Part shown: positions 1 through 10,949 of the stretch, piece after piece
Numbering within the stretch: the stretch's first letter is position 1
Layout of the letters: each line of letters begins with the position of its first letter
DNA from: Helianthus annuus
Taxonomy: Eukaryota; Streptophyta; Magnoliopsida; Asterales; Asteraceae
Length of the DNA: 64,000 bases
Reading direction: 5' to 3'
Assembly: GCF_002127325.2 (NCBI RefSeq)
Contig: NC_035444.2
Span: 82,043,870 to 82,107,869 of the forward strand
Notes under the pieces: model-generated
The model's database searches: none
Told to the model about the DNA's origin: nothing
The model's input: only the letters and a program-made list of their open reading frames with translations
Made by a program: the position numbers and the translations under genes

Positions 1-1495
1 GTCTTTAGTAAGCGCCTCTTTGTAAGTTCTCGGTTCGATCTGCGAGATAAAACAACTTAATGAAAATTCAGTTTGTAAAGGTGCTACTGTAGAATAAAAA
101 CATGTAAGGCCCTGGTCAATTTGACGTCTCGTGCGAACGCCTGCTTGCAATTCTCCTATGATCAACTCCTCTGGATGATAAGAAAGAGTTCGTGGCATCA
201 CTTCGCTTGGAACATCCACATCACCTTCCAGATTAGTAACATTTTGATCTGCATCTTGTTCACCAACTTGGTTTGTTTGACTTGATATCTGGATCTGCTC
301 CCCCTCAGAATCTGAATCACCATGGTCAAATACTGGCATGTTATCAGCTTCTTGATCATCATTCACTGTCGACTGATTACCACGAGCAACTTCATCATCA
401 TGTTCACCAGCATTACTAGGACCTGCTTCATCGTCATTTGAAGTTTCCCGAGGTCTTCTAGAATACTCCGCTGGGAACCTGAGCTGCGACTCATACTCTC
501 GCAAAATATCCAGCTCATCAAAGAAATCTTCATCTTCCTCTGATTCTTCTCTTGTGTCAAACGAATCCCAAAGTTTGTCATCATGATAACGCCATGAATC
601 ACCAGGATTCTGTGGCGGCATAGTGTAACCTTGACATTCAACATTTGCAGCTTCAATAATCCGCTTCTCACTTGGAACGAAGACACGTAGCATTAGATTG
701 GCATAACCAACAAATATTCCCTCGATGCTCTTCGGACCAAACTTTCCATGAGGCTCTATAACCGTGCAAGGTGACCCAAACGGTTCTAGATACTTCAAAT
801 TCGGCTTACGGTTATTGATTAGCTCAAAACATGTCTTGTTGAACTTCTTGACAGTAAGAACTCTGTTGAGCGTATAGCATGCAGCAGAAACAGCTTCAGC
901 CCAGAAATTAATCGGTAACTTAGAGTCTGCGAGCATCGTTCTAGCCGTCTCGATTAGCGTCCGATTTTTGCGTTCTGCAACTCCATTCTGCTGCGGAGTG
1001 TACGGAGCACTAAACTCATGCAGTATACCTCTTTCATCACAAAATTCTTCCATCTTACTTTTTTTTAATTCAGTACCATTATCACTTCTAATTCTACTGA
1101 TAGGCCTCTGGTACAGATTCTCAATCCTTTTAAACAACGCTATCAGACTATCAAACGTTTCGTCTTTCGATTTCAAGAATGAAACCCACGAAAATCTGGA
1201 ATAATCATCAGTCACGACCAAACAGTAGTAATCTCCTGTAATACTCTTGACATTCACTGGACCAAACAAATCCATGTGAAGTCTTTCCAATAGTCTTGAA
1301 ACTGAATTAACTTGCTTTGTAGGGTGTGACTTTTTCTTCTGTTTGCCTTTGACACAACTTATGCACTCCCCTTCCAGATGAAAACCTTTGACATAAACTC
1401 CTGTGACCAAATCGTTATGCACCAAGTGATTCATTTTCCTTAGGTGAATATGCCCCATCTTTCGGTGCCACAATCTCGATTCTTTTTCTATTGCT
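1..1495 (-). pseudogene. copia pol: integrase and start of reverse transcriptase
   Basis: The minus-strand translation shows the pre-integrase zinc-binding region (WHRKMGH near 1470 and a later Cys-x2-Cys), the integrase core with its first Asp around MDLFG (near 1280), a downstream SDNGTE motif (near 1080) and the typical PQQNGVAERKNRT block with the catalytic Glu (near 980). A hydrophilic acidic linker follows (about 640-240), then the beginning of the reverse transcriptase (EPRTYKEAL) at the left edge. In the family, integrase inserts the cDNA copy into host DNA. The frame differs from that of the protease fragment at 1496-1930 by what looks like one extra base near 1510. The catalytic reverse transcriptase motifs lie beyond the window. 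Confidence 0.85.
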
Positions 1496-1930
1496 CTAGA
1501 CACAAAACAATGAAGCCTGACCCGTGGTTGTAGTAGCTACGCTCATGTCCAACACGTACAGATCATTGACTCTTGGTGCCCTCATGATGATCCATTCCTC
1601 AGGTATCACAAATCCCGGTTTCAAGATCAAACATTCTTTGTCAGTGAAGTGAGTAGTATACATCATGTCACAGATCTGGGAGATACTCAGCAGGTTGTTC
1701 TCTAGCTCAGCGATGTAGTTAACTCTCTCAAATGTTACGATTCCATTGGATAACGTTCCTTCACCTATAATCTTTCCTCCTTGATTACCCGCAAAACCCA
1801 CGTAACCACCATTAATGTTTCTCACATCATACAGCAACACGGTCTTCCCTGTCATATGTCTTGAAGCTCCACTATCCATGATCCATCTGGATACAAGTTT
1901 TGGAAGATCCTGCACATAACAAATCATCAC
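1496..1930 (-). pseudogene. copia protease and pre-integrase fragment
   Basis: Residues about 20-30 read DSGASRHMTG, the active-site signature of retroviral-type aspartic protease as found in Ty1/copia polyproteins. After it come the flap region (VGFAGNQGGKIIGEGT) and a stretch rich in Leu and Ser (NNLLSISQICD) that links protease to the pre-integrase domain. The frame then ends early at 1496, and the continuation into integrase is in another frame. About 68 bases containing stop codons separate this frame from the gag-type frame to its right, so protease would not be made from this copy without frameshifting or splicing. Confidence 0.85.
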
Positions 1931-1998
1931 TTAAACAACTTTAAGAAAGATGCCGATTCATGCTTCGCGATCCAGGAAGCTCCGGCAATTCAAACTGT

Positions 1999-3384
1999 TT
2001 AGTCAAACATCGAGTCCACCCAGGCCTCATCAGCCTTAGGTGTAACCTTGACTCTCGCAATTTGAATTTTGAAATTTTCAGCCTTGAGAGGTGGAAAATT
2101 TGCATCATAATCAACCGTAATTGACTCTTCAGCCTTTTTCACCTCAGAAGTTGAAACTTTCTTCTCACTTTTTGGTTTCCAAACTTGTTGAGATAAAGCA
2201 ACCCTTTTGTAAAATTTATCGTTTTGAGTTACCAACTTCTTTACAGGTTCATTTTTCACACTGTTTTTCTCAACAAAGATTGGTGTTTTAAGCTTCACAT
2301 CAACTTTCTTCTGTTGAATCTTCACCGTGTCAGTCTTAGGCTTCACATTGGTACACTTTCGTGCAATGTGACCAACTTGATTGCATCTAAAACAAGTGCG
2401 AGTATCAACACCTCGACTTGTGCCTTCAGACTGAGACTGAGAAGCTCTTTTCTCAAAGAACTCTTTGTTTGATTTTGAAAAAATTTGTTTCTCCTCATCA
2501 GCAAGTGAACTTGAACTGTTCACAAACTTTTTCTTCTCAACAAACCTCTTGTTTGGAACATTTCTTTTCTGATACGACTTACCCCCCTGATAACCACCTG
2601 ACCAATTGTTTCTGTTGTTATTATAAACACGTGGTGGATTAACAGATTTCTTGTTGTAAACCTTTTGTTTCTCAAAACTCATTTTTCTCTTCGTTTGACT
2701 CAAATTGTTCACTTCTGACAATTCGACTTCGATCAACTTGAAAACATTTGTCAATTTGTTCATGTTAACATTCTCTATCGGAAACTCTGAATCCGAAAAC
2801 AACTTATCCGAACCCAACATCTTGTACATGACAAGATTTGATTCTTCATTTAAGTTGTTCTTGGACTTTTGTTTCGGAATGTATTTGTCCAAGAAACACC
2901 CATCTTCCTCAGTAGTGTCACTATCTGTTTTAAGCACATTTTCAACAACATTTTTCACAATATCATTTTGAACACTATCGTCATTGGAAGATGTGAACGT
3001 GACATCAGTGTTCTCAGGAAGTTTCATTTCACTTCCTTCCTCAAGTTCAACCAACCTAGATTCCTTTTTCGTGTAATTATGTAAAATCGGCGGTGGAACT
3101 TTGTGAAAACCCACCCCGGTTCCATCAGAATACACGTCTTCGCCAGCTTTGTTTTTTCTTATGGGTTTGGGAACAATGTGCTGCAACACAAAGCTTGCGG
3201 AGCTATAACTGTTAAGCTTCAACTGGATTCGCTCGTTCTCAATTTCAGCCTCTTGAACTTTAAGTTTCAATTTAGCGATTTCATCCAGTTGTTTATTAAT
3301 TGATTCTTCTTTTATTCTTAGCACTGCTTTTAGATGTTCGTTTTCTTTAAAAGTTTTACCATTTCGATCATCACTATCTTTCAC
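1999..3384 (-). pseudogene. copia gag C-terminal region with second zinc knuckle
   Basis: This frame of about 461 codons begins with a Glu/Lys/Leu-rich, heptad-like segment (residues about 1-60) that may form a coiled coil, followed by low-complexity polar sequence. A CCHC zinc knuckle (CFRCNQVGHIARKC) lies near residue 330, and a Lys-rich tail follows. CCHC knuckles in Gag bind retroelement RNA. It is separated from the preceding gag frame (3435-4670) by a frame change close to 3440, and the stop at 1999 precedes the protease frame. Together the gag frames are much longer than a minimal copia Gag and hold two separate knuckles. Confidence 0.75.
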
Positions 3385-3434
3385 AGTGCTTTTGAGTTTT
3401 TCAAATTTTTCAGAAATTTGACGATTTTCGAGAA

Positions 3435-4670
3435 TTAACCTTTCATTTTCATATTTAACTTTTCATGATCAATTTTATCTTTTTCAATTTGACCAGTTAA
3501 TTCTCTTATCCGTTCAGTTGAAGCTTTCACAGTTTTGTCACGACCAAGAATCTGATCCTCAACGCTTCTGACCTTTGCTGTCAGATTTTTAATTTTCTCA
3601 CCGTTGAGATACGTGACAGTGCTACAAAATTTGCACTCTTTGTTGCAATTTTTGCAATCAGCATTTCCTTCAATCTTTTTACCTGGCGCATTTGTCGACG
3701 AGTTTGGACTGACCTGGCCTTTTGACTCAGACACGGAGTTAGAGTCTACCTCAAGTGCTTTAGCAGCTAGCACTTTGTCAGCCATTTTTCCTAGGTTCTC
3801 TGCCGTCAACTCTTGCGTTGTATCAATAATGCCCGTATCAACCTTCTTTGGTTTCTCGATCTCTTCTTTTTCTTTCTTCTCTTTCTCTTCTTTCTCCTTT
3901 CTCTCTTTTTCTTTTTCTTCTTCTATCATTTTCTCAGTTGGAGTTCCCCACCATTTGTGTTGCCAATACTCATCCTCTTCTTTGTACTCCTTGATGATGG
4001 CTTCAATATCCAATGTTTTGTCATCGATCGCGATGTTTCCATACGGATCCAAGTAACACTCTCTATCCGGATCCCATCTTCTCGCTTGCTTTGCTTCCGA
4101 ATAGATACCAGACAGTCTAATGATCTTGTTTTCAGCAATCATTTTTCTGTATCTATACTTCTGCTCTTCCGTTCGATTATCTTTCCAAGGAACATGTTCA
4201 TTGTTTTTCGCCATAAATGCGTAACCAACCGCATCTTCCTCCGGTAGAACCTCTTTGCTCCAATCATACCCCTCATCATCGTAGATCACCGCAAGAGCTC
4301 TAGATTTGTCTCTGTTATCTTCAGCCTGCTTCAACCTAGGTGGCTCAGATTTATTCTGGTGATAAATCGCCTTCTTGTAATAATCATCTTTGAAAGGATT
4401 CTCTGACTCATCAGCATAAGCGTTTCTGCATTCGCGTTTGAAGTGACCTTTCTGCTTACACTTGTTGCATGTCACTTTGGATTTATCGAACCCCAGCTTG
4501 GTAGACGGACCACCAATTGACTTCCTGCCGGTAATTTCCATGAAGCGTTGTGCTCTACGAACAGCACTTGCCATCACCCAACGAATATCGATCAGCTCCA
4601 TTTCTTCGGGATCTATCTGATCATAATCTTCCTTCATCAGATTTGTGTTCCCGATCTTACCAGCCACCAA
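3435..4670 (-). pseudogene. copia gag middle region with first zinc knuckle and charged coil
   Basis: This frame continues the Gag protein encoded to its right. It is in the same phase as the upstream frame and separated from it by one TAG stop at 4677-4679. It contains a CCHC knuckle (CNKCKQKGHFKREC) near residue 70, a very Glu/Lys-rich run near residues 245-275 that is probably coiled coil, and two Cys pairs near residues 340-350. A reading-phase change near 3440 separates it from the next part. No ATG is needed here because the frame is an interior piece. Confidence 0.75.
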
Positions 4671-4676
4671 TCCTTC

Positions 4677-5735
4677 CTAAGATTCTAACACCGACGCCAA
4701 GACCATTTGTTGCTTAGCCGACTCTTCATCAAAATTCTGAGCATTCTTCAAATCTATTGCGATGTTGCATGAAAACTTTGCATCAGAATGACTTGCAGAA
4801 GATGAAGAACCACTGTGATAACCACTGTGATTTCCACTGCTTTGACTGCTTTGACTTTCTTTGCTTGCTGAAGAAACATTCTCAGCAGAAAATGCAGTCT
4901 TGGGAGAAGTAGCTTTCGGCATCATGCTTTTCGGATAGTATAGATCTAAATTCTGTTGATAAGATGAATGATTGACTTTGTATGTCTTCTTCAGCTCTAA
5001 CTCGTGACTCTCGAGTTTTTCAATCAACAAATCTAATGTCAACTTTTCTGGTGCCTTGATGGTATTCTTCAACATCAGCGCATAGTATCTCCAATCCATC
5101 TCGTCCGGTAACGAATCGAACAATTTGTCAATAAGCTCATCCTCAGGATATGTGATATCATGTCGTGCTAATTCCAGCTTTAGATGACCAAAACGTTCTA
5201 TCATTTTGCAAACTGACTCGTTCTTTAGACATCCAAAAAGATCAAACTCTTTTCTAAGAAGCTTTCGTTTGTTTTTCACAATTTCCTCGCTTCCTAAACA
5301 TTTTGCTCTAAGTTTGTTCCACAAATCTTTAGCAATTGAATAATCAGTCAAGGAAATAATGTCTTCCCGAACAGATTGGAACAATAGAGCCACACATTTT
5401 TGTTCGGCTACAAACGAATCAATCTCATCAGACGATGTTAATGCTTCACCATTCTTGTTTCCATTATCATATCCGTTCTTCAAACTTTTCCAACTTGGAA
5501 ATGCAAAGGCCATCATGCAATCTTCAAACTTTCTGGACCACCGACTGTACTCCTCGATAGCCATTAGTTTTGGGGGTTTATTGAATGTTTCAAATGCACT
5601 TTCCGATTCCCAAGCTTCCTTTTTCTTCTCTTTTGGCGGGTTCTCGTTTGCATTGCTTGATGATGTATCATCGTTTCCGGTATTTCCTGCAAATGCATAC
5701 ATATCGCTGAACGGGTTCAAGAAAATATCATCCAT
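4677..5735 (-). pseudogene. copia gag N-terminal domain (UBN2/DUF4219 type)
   Basis: The ATG at 5735 opens a frame with the aromatic-rich signature of copia Gag: a YSRWSRKFE segment near residue 55, a region resembling LWNKLRAKCLG near residue 140, and an RFGHLKLELA segment. This domain forms the virus-like particle shell and packages element RNA in the family. A frame without ATG extends a few codons upstream, where TTTTGCAG precedes the start and could be a splice acceptor in the leader. The C-terminal stretch is rich in Ser and Gln. It ends at a TAG after which the same frame continues, so the stop is most simply a nonsense mutation. Confidence 0.8.
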
Positions 5736-5845
5736 CGTGAATGTACCTGCAAAATCAGCCAACACTTAGAAAAATTTTCGAAGTTTTTGAAAAATTGTGA
5801 CAGAAAAGCGGATCTATTAGTGTAAGTGACAAATAAGCAAACCTA

Positions 5846-6110
5846 TAATGTCCGGATAAGCGAACCACTTGAGCGAACCAGTTATTGTTCGGATAAGCGA
5901 ACCAGAGTATGTCCGGATGAGCGGACCAGGCTATGTTCGTTCAAGCGAACCAGAGTTTGTCCGTTCGAGCGGACCTCTCAGATGTCAATTCAAGCGGACC
6001 TAATCAGTTCATTCAAGCGGAAGTACCGTAAAAGCGGATCTACTGAGTAATTTCAAGCGAATCAGATGTGTACTTTCAAGCGAACCTACAAATGTCCGTA
6101 AAAGCGGACC
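5846..6110 (-). repeat. 24-bp-period array of small hairpins in the copia leader
   Basis: Between the primer site and gag there are about a dozen copies or variants of AGCGAACC/AGCGGACC. In the best part of the array the period is exactly 24 bp (units starting at 5887, 5911, 5935 and 5959), each unit being a 16-nt hairpin of form GTYCG-N6-CGRAC. Five units pair perfectly (5887-5902, 5911-5926, 5935-5950, 5959-5974, 6094-6109). The stem changes in a compensated way, GTTCG with CGAAC or GTCCG with CGGAC. Further copies of the half-motif occur in the LTR (about 6550-6690). Confidence 0.85.
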
Positions 6111-6320
6111 TAAGTTTTTACCTAATTTTAACCATTTTTAATTCGAGTTTTAACCTGAAACTTTCTAGGGTTTGTTAAATGTATGTTCCGCACAATATAC
6201 TCAATTTTCAGACAATTTCAACCGTAGGAACCACTTTAAACTGAAAAAGTATGAGAGAAAGTGAGTAGAAATGAGAGATTTCTGCAGATTCAAGCTGTAG
6301 GAGTATGAACTCCTCGTCCT

Positions 6321-6334
6321 GAGCTCTGATACCA
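6321..6334 (-). other. copia primer-binding site (initiator Met tRNA)
   Basis: On the minus strand this reads TGGTATCAGAGCTC, complementary to the 3' end of plant initiator Met tRNA. It lies two bases inside the end of the 5' LTR, the normal place for minus-strand cDNA priming in copia elements. Confidence 0.93.
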
Positions 6335-6336
6335 CT

Positions 6337-6790
6337 TGTTGGACCGTGTTCCGACCCTAAAAAGTCAGTTGAGATAGTTCATCTTCACGTATAAAGGCGG
6401 AATCAGTATATGTGAAGTAACACAACTTTTCCTTTCCAATTTCTCTCTTTTTATTGCTTTCTGATTACAATTTGACAGAGTTTTGTTCCACAAGCTATGA
6501 TGCAAGTCCCCTCCAACATACAACTGATCAGGTATATATATAGTGTGGTGAGGTTCGCTCCAAAGAACATGACATATAAGCGAACCTACCAACTTCCATA
6601 TAAGCGGACCACCTGAATACCTTATAAGCGAACCTAACTAGACCCTATGAGCGGACCTATGTCTAAATAATGTACACAAAAGCGAACCTGTAAACATACA
6701 ATCTAATTTTGACTATCAAGACCCTATGTTGACCTATCTTGACCTAAGACCTAATGCAGACGAAGTCAACAGACATTCTATGCATTAACA
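6337..6790 (-). repeat. 5' LTR of the copia element (454 bp)
   Basis: On the minus strand it begins TGTTAATG and ends CCAACA, the TG...CA form expected of an LTR, and it stops two bases before the primer site. The right border is fixed because the sequence that follows matches the uninterrupted 3' LTR copy at 23214. It contains several AGCGRACC motifs that recur in the leader. Confidence 0.9.
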
Positions 6791-7689
6791 AGTATATTAC
6801 TCATGAAAACATTAACCCTTGAGGTTTCATAGTGTCAAGAACAAGTACTTGGTGTTAAAGGATGATTACTTTTGAGTACCTATATTCTTGTATTTTAACT
6901 TCCTAAATCCCTACACGAACATATTCAACCTTCTAACCTCATCAACTTCGTCACCTTGGATAATTGGAAAGCATATGCAAATTTTGTGAGTATACTCGCA
7001 ACCCCCTTTTTATGTTTACCACTTTTTGGGGTGTAACATGTTACCTTATTAAAACACACTTAAACTTATTCTTTATGCAATGCACGAAAACAATCCTTAT
7101 ACATGAATGCTATGTTATGATACTTGATGCTTACGTGGACAATACTTATGTAATATGTTTTAGTCATTAGCTTTCACGAGCCTTCCATTTGACATGTATA
7201 GCGCTATCGGAGTAATGCACCGCCCCCCTTAAACTTGTGGTCATGTCGAATTAACTAAACTTTCTTGCGTAAACAGAGGATTGGCTAGAAATATTGCATG
7301 CCATGTTAGGTTGATCTCGTATAAACTAAGTTGCCATGTGGATTCGTTTTAAACTTTTATACTTATACTTATACTTATGCTTAAACTTGTATACTCGCCT
7401 TTGCTTTTGCATTGAATTGTATTTTAAACATGTTACAGGTTGATGATTGATGATGCTATGAAAATGGATAACAAAGATGCCTAGATACTCATTTAGACGT
7501 CCTAAGTTTAAATCGTTGTATCAATTATGTTATGTATTGAACAATGTTGTTATTTGAATTTCCTTGCATGTTTTAACAATTTATTTATGAAATAAAATCG
7601 GTTGAATTAAATATTGTCACGAATAGTGATATGAAGTCTCTTGCAATCTATTTCGTCTCACTCTGATGTTTTCACCATCGGTTGGGGTG
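6791..7689 (+). repeat. remnant of the 5' LTR of the LARD-like element
   Basis: It aligns almost base for base with 23214-24114 of the 3' LTR, with scattered substitutions. Its left edge is the copia insertion and its right edge is the GGGTG target copy of the three-LTR element. The last bases of this LTR (TGACA) are at 17845-17849, on the far side of that insertion. Confidence 0.92.
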
Positions 7690-9276
7690 TGACGGGTGGT
7701 CCGTAGGATAACCCTTAAATGAGCTAATTACGTGCATATCCCATTTTTTACACGGTTATGTATCGTGAATGTGATAACTACGAGTACTCATGGTTTTTCA
7801 GGTTAGACGCTTAATTTGGTGGAGTTAACGTGATTAGAGATGAAGCGGAACAGCCGGGGAGAATACTCGAGTGAATTACATTAAACCGTAGGCTACAGTT
7901 TACGCAGCAAGGGTTTTTGTTGAACAAGACAATCACATCAATCATCATGATCTCACATGCATACATATGTTTGGAACAACACATTAATTGAATTGGGAAG
8001 CACAAGGTGACACAAAGTCAACAACTACACAATCATCATCATTAATCATCGAGAGGTGCACATGAGGGTTTGAGGATATTCATAACATCATCAACATCAC
8101 ATGCGGATTGGACTTAAAGGTGGGCCGCCATATTCCTAAGAGAACATCTGTAGATTATTTTGATTGGGCCGCATATGTGTAAAGGAGAGATTGGACTTTT
8201 GGGCCAAAATATTGGAGTGCACATGGAGGATACCATCATTCATCATAGGAGCCGCCATCTTGAAGGCTTTGGGTTTCGAGAGGCAACAAATTTATTTCTT
8301 TTGAAACATTAATAGTGCTTCATCATCATAATTATTTTGACACATATTAAGAAAGGGGGTGGTGTGCACGTGAGGAGGAGGCAATTTTGGGAATGATCAT
8401 TATCAACATCACATGCACAGTTGGACATCATCATGAGGTTTTAAGATTTGGCACACTCACGTGGTTATGAGGAGCCGACATATACACAAGATAGTGGAGA
8501 GCATATGTAACTTATGGCATTTAATGTTTTTTTATGGAGTTTTAAGAGGTCTTTTCACTTATTTTTCGGTTACCAACTACTCTCTTGACACACGAATTTG
8601 GAGAAAAAGATGGGGACTTGGTGGAGGATGGTTGTTCAAGCCATGAATGACTAAACTCTTTATGGTCATCTTTAGTTGAAGGTTTGTAGAGACAATTGTG
8701 CTTGATTTCATATTTCTAGAATGGTAAATTGAATTTATGTTTTATTTATCATGGTGTGTTTTTATTTGCTTGTAAATTGTTGATGCTTATGATTATTCTA
8801 TTTTGAAACCATACGTTCTTGGTGCCGTTGGCAATCGAGATATCATGGGTAGAACTGGGATCGGGTAAGGGTCAATTGGTCATCGGGTAACAACCTCACG
8901 TTCTAGGAATCTGAGTACTTAGTTCCCTTTTATCACAACAAGTAATTGCACATGAACTATGTCTATGTAGTTCTTTCTAGTGAATGATAGCACAAATGTT
9001 GAAGCAAACCGGAAACTAAAGATGGTCACTCGTCTCTAATTTGTTTACAACCAAAACTTTTCTTTTGCAATTTAATTAGTTAATCTTAGTTTTAAAAATC
9101 AACCAATCAAACCCACTCTTGAATTTATTTTTCTTTCAATTTAGTTTTCTTTAGTGAGGTTAGACATACATCGAGATAGCACATATTCCACAAACTCCCT
9201 GTGCTCGATACCCACTTACCGCTAGCTAATTAGTTGTAATTGGATTAAATTTGATTGTGACCATGACATCACGTCA
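7690..9276 (+). repeat. LTR 1 of the tandem element (1587 bp)
   Basis: Starts TGACGGGTGG and ends ATCACGTCA, and is followed within five bases by the tRNA-Asp primer site. It is nearly identical to LTR 2 (11973-13559) and LTR 3 (16252-17839), differing by scattered single bases. It has no long ORF. Confidence 0.93.
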
Positions 9277-9281
9277 AATTT

Positions 9282-9299
9282 TGGCGCCGTTGCCGGGGA
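9282..9299 (+). other. primer-binding site for tRNA-Asp, first unit
   Basis: TGGCGCCGTTGCCGGGGA is complementary to the 3' end (with CCA) of plant tRNA-Asp. It lies five bases after LTR 1. This primer choice is typical of Athila-lineage Ty3/gypsy elements and differs from the Met primer of the surrounding element. The second unit has the same site at 13565-13582. Confidence 0.9.
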
Positions 9300-9422
9300 G
9301 TAGTGCGCAACGTGTGTTATCGTGTGTATTAGTTTGAAAAAAAAATTAAATTAAAAAAAAAACCAAAAAGATTTCTTTTATGTTCATGATTTACACTTGG
9401 TAGTTGAGTTGTGTTGTGCAGG

Positions 9423-10403
9423 ATGACAGGGCATTACACAAATTTCAGCTTATTTACGTGTAGATTGTGCGGGGGTCCACGACATCCATGTATTGGTTGC
9501 CACGAGGCTCACTACAGGAGGGCACACGGAAAACCGGTGTCTTATGTTTCACAGCTTCCACTTTCATCATACGTTGACGATTATGAATCAGAAATGGAGG
9601 ATGACTATTATTCATATGGATACGATTGGGATGAGGAAGTTTATTATGAGGCAAGGATGGATGGTCTATGTTTTTGTTGCGGTCGCGATCACACTTATGA
9701 TTATGATGTGTGCCCGGTGTATTCGGAAAACCCGAAGTATTGGGATAAAAAGATGATGGATGCGCGCATCTATAGACCGTATCAGGGATATCGACAATAT
9801 CATCCCGAAGAATATTCTGAGCCTGAGGGTGTTTATGTTTATGAGACCGAGGAGGAAAAAGAGCTTGCTGTATTGGAAGTAACTTTGTCCAAACTCGATC
9901 AATATTTAGCAACACCCAACCTGTCCGATGAAGACCGAATCAGCTGCTTAGTTTCTAAGTGTCATACTTTAAAATTGAAGATAGAGATAGAAGAACGCCT
10001 CTCACCATTACCTGACGATATTAGAGATTATTCTCACATGAAGGAGGAGGTTGTGGAGGATAATACCACACCAATGAGTCCTTTATCTGATGAAGAGTCA
10101 CTTGTAGATCAGATGATGTGTGCAGATTATGAGGTAGAGCAGGCTGATGGGACGGATATGTGTACCGAACCTCTTCCCATATCAATGATTCAAATTAACA
10201 GGTGTGGGGAAGAGGGTTCGAGGAACAAGATGAGAAGGGTGAAACTACCAGACATTAAGGTATATGTCATGAAGTGGACTAGCAAAGCCCGTAGGAGCAG
10301 CTTTAACATGCCAAATATACTGACAAATCTATGGAGATGGCATGTAAATTTCCGGGAATTTTTTGGAAATGTTGCGGGTAAGTGTGCATTAAGACAACCA
10401 TAA
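9423..10403 (+). CDS. unknown acidic Cys/His-rich protein of the tandem element, copy 1
   Basis: A 326-codon frame from the ATG at 9423, which follows a TTGTGCAG sequence that could be a splice acceptor (the frame without ATG reaches back to 9411). I do not recognise the protein. Visible parts are a Cys-x2-Cys-x6-Cys-x2-Cys-His cluster near residues 14-28 (CRLCGGPRHPCIGCH), a Tyr/Asp/Glu-rich segment near 45-75, a second Cys/His cluster near 80-95 (CFCCGRDHTYDYDVC), another Tyr-rich stretch, and a Glu/Leu helix-like region near 140-200. A basic segment follows near 280-300. No gag, protease, reverse transcriptase or integrase motif is visible. It is the only substantial frame in the internal region, so it may be a diverged RNA-binding Gag substitute or a captured host fragment; both are guesses. 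Confidence 0.6.
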   Translation: MTGHYTNFSLFTCRLCGGPRHPCIGCHEAHYRRAHGKPVSYVSQLPLSSYVDDYESEMEDDYYSYGYDWDEEVYYEARMDGLCFCCGRDHTYDYDVCPVYSENPKYWDKKMMDARIYRPYQGYRQYHPEEYSEPEGVYVYETEEEKELAVLEVTLSKLDQYLATPNLSDEDRISCLVSKCHTLKLKIEIEERLSPLPDDIRDYSHMKEEVVEDNTTPMSPLSDEESLVDQMMCADYEVEQADGTDMCTEPLPISMIQINRCGEEGSRNKMRRVKLPDIKVYVMKWTSKARRSSFNMPNILTNLWRWHVNFREFFGNVAGKCALRQP

Positions 10404-10448
10404 CGCATATCAGGTATGGTCTGGCTGAAGACCTTTAAACTTAGCGCT

Positions 10449-10466
10449 CTCAGGAGGCAGCCCGAG
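10449..10466 (+). other. GGGAGGCAGCCC-type stem-loop downstream of the ORF, copy 1
   Basis: CTCAGG, loop AGGCAG, CCCGAG: five of six pairs form. In the second unit (14731-14748) the stem is perfect, CTCGGG with CCCGAG. A GGGAGGCAACCC-like hairpin at this place is, from memory, a recurring mark of Athila/Tat 3' regions. Confidence 0.65.
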
Positions 10467-10594
10467 GATGTAGAGTATTGTATTTGTGTTTTGTTTTGTT
10501 TTGCTTTGTTTGGTTTTGTTTTGGTGTTGTGTTTGTGTTTGTGTTTTTGCAGGCTACTATGTTTCAATCCTCGCGGATGCATTGATTCAAGTGT

Positions 10595-10616
10595 GGGGAT
10601 GTTTGGCAACATCCCC
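10595..10616 (+). other. perfect 9-bp stem-loop in the 3' region, copy 1
   Basis: GGGGATGTT, loop TGGC, AACATCCCC. It is present unchanged in the second unit at 14871-14892. The left arm begins within GTGTGGGGATG, the same string found at 10951 and in the polypurine tract before the next LTR (11962-11972). Confidence 0.8.
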
Positions 10617-10930
10617 GTTGAGATATCGGCGAATCCAAGAGATGTTTATGAACCGGTTCGATTACCGCAGCTGCATCACTACCAACACTGCTGATTTACT
10701 AATCAGGTTGTGTCTTGTTCTCATTTTGTGCACCTTTGTATATATTCATGTTTTTGTTCATGGTTGGGGGGTTGGGTGGTGTTTTGATGTGTTTAGTTTA
10801 TGGGTTGTGAAGGATTGGTGGTGTTTCTAATAATTAGAATAAAAAAAATACAAAAAAAAAGAAATTTGGGATTTGAGAGTATTAGCGAAAGCTAATGTTG
10901 TTGGTTAAAAGCGATTTTTCCCTCAAAACC

Positions 10931-10949
10931 ATACATTGGGACAATGTAT
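10931..10949 (+). other. perfect 8-bp stem-loop with GGA loop
   Basis: ATACATTG, loop GGA, CAATGTAT, just before another GTGTGGGGATG string. The same hairpin is present in the second internal region near 15208-15226. Confidence 0.7.

Larger units (their letters stand above)
1..6790 (-). mobile_element. Ty1/copia LTR retrotransposon, 3' part beyond the window
   Basis: Reading on the minus strand, the element runs from its 5' LTR (6337-6790), through a primer site for initiator Met tRNA and a leader, to gag, protease, integrase and the first residues of reverse transcriptase, where the window ends. The order protease, integrase, reverse transcriptase defines Ty1/copia. The coding region is broken at several places, so this copy is not autonomous. 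It was inserted into the 5' LTR of the long-LTR element around it: sequence resuming at 6791 matches 23214 onward in that element's 3' LTR, where no copia DNA is present. The duplicated target should be about AGTAT, but the other copy lies outside the window. Confidence 0.93.

Noticed and set aside
5846..6110. CRISPR-like spacing of the AGCGRACC repeats
   Set aside because: Plant nuclear DNA, 24-bp period with short degenerate spacers and no cas genes; it is part of a copia leader.
9454..9915. Antisense 153-codon frame opposite the unknown ORF
   Set aside because: It is the shadow of the plus-strand frame, His/Pro-rich as expected from antisense reading, with no start context or separate conservation.
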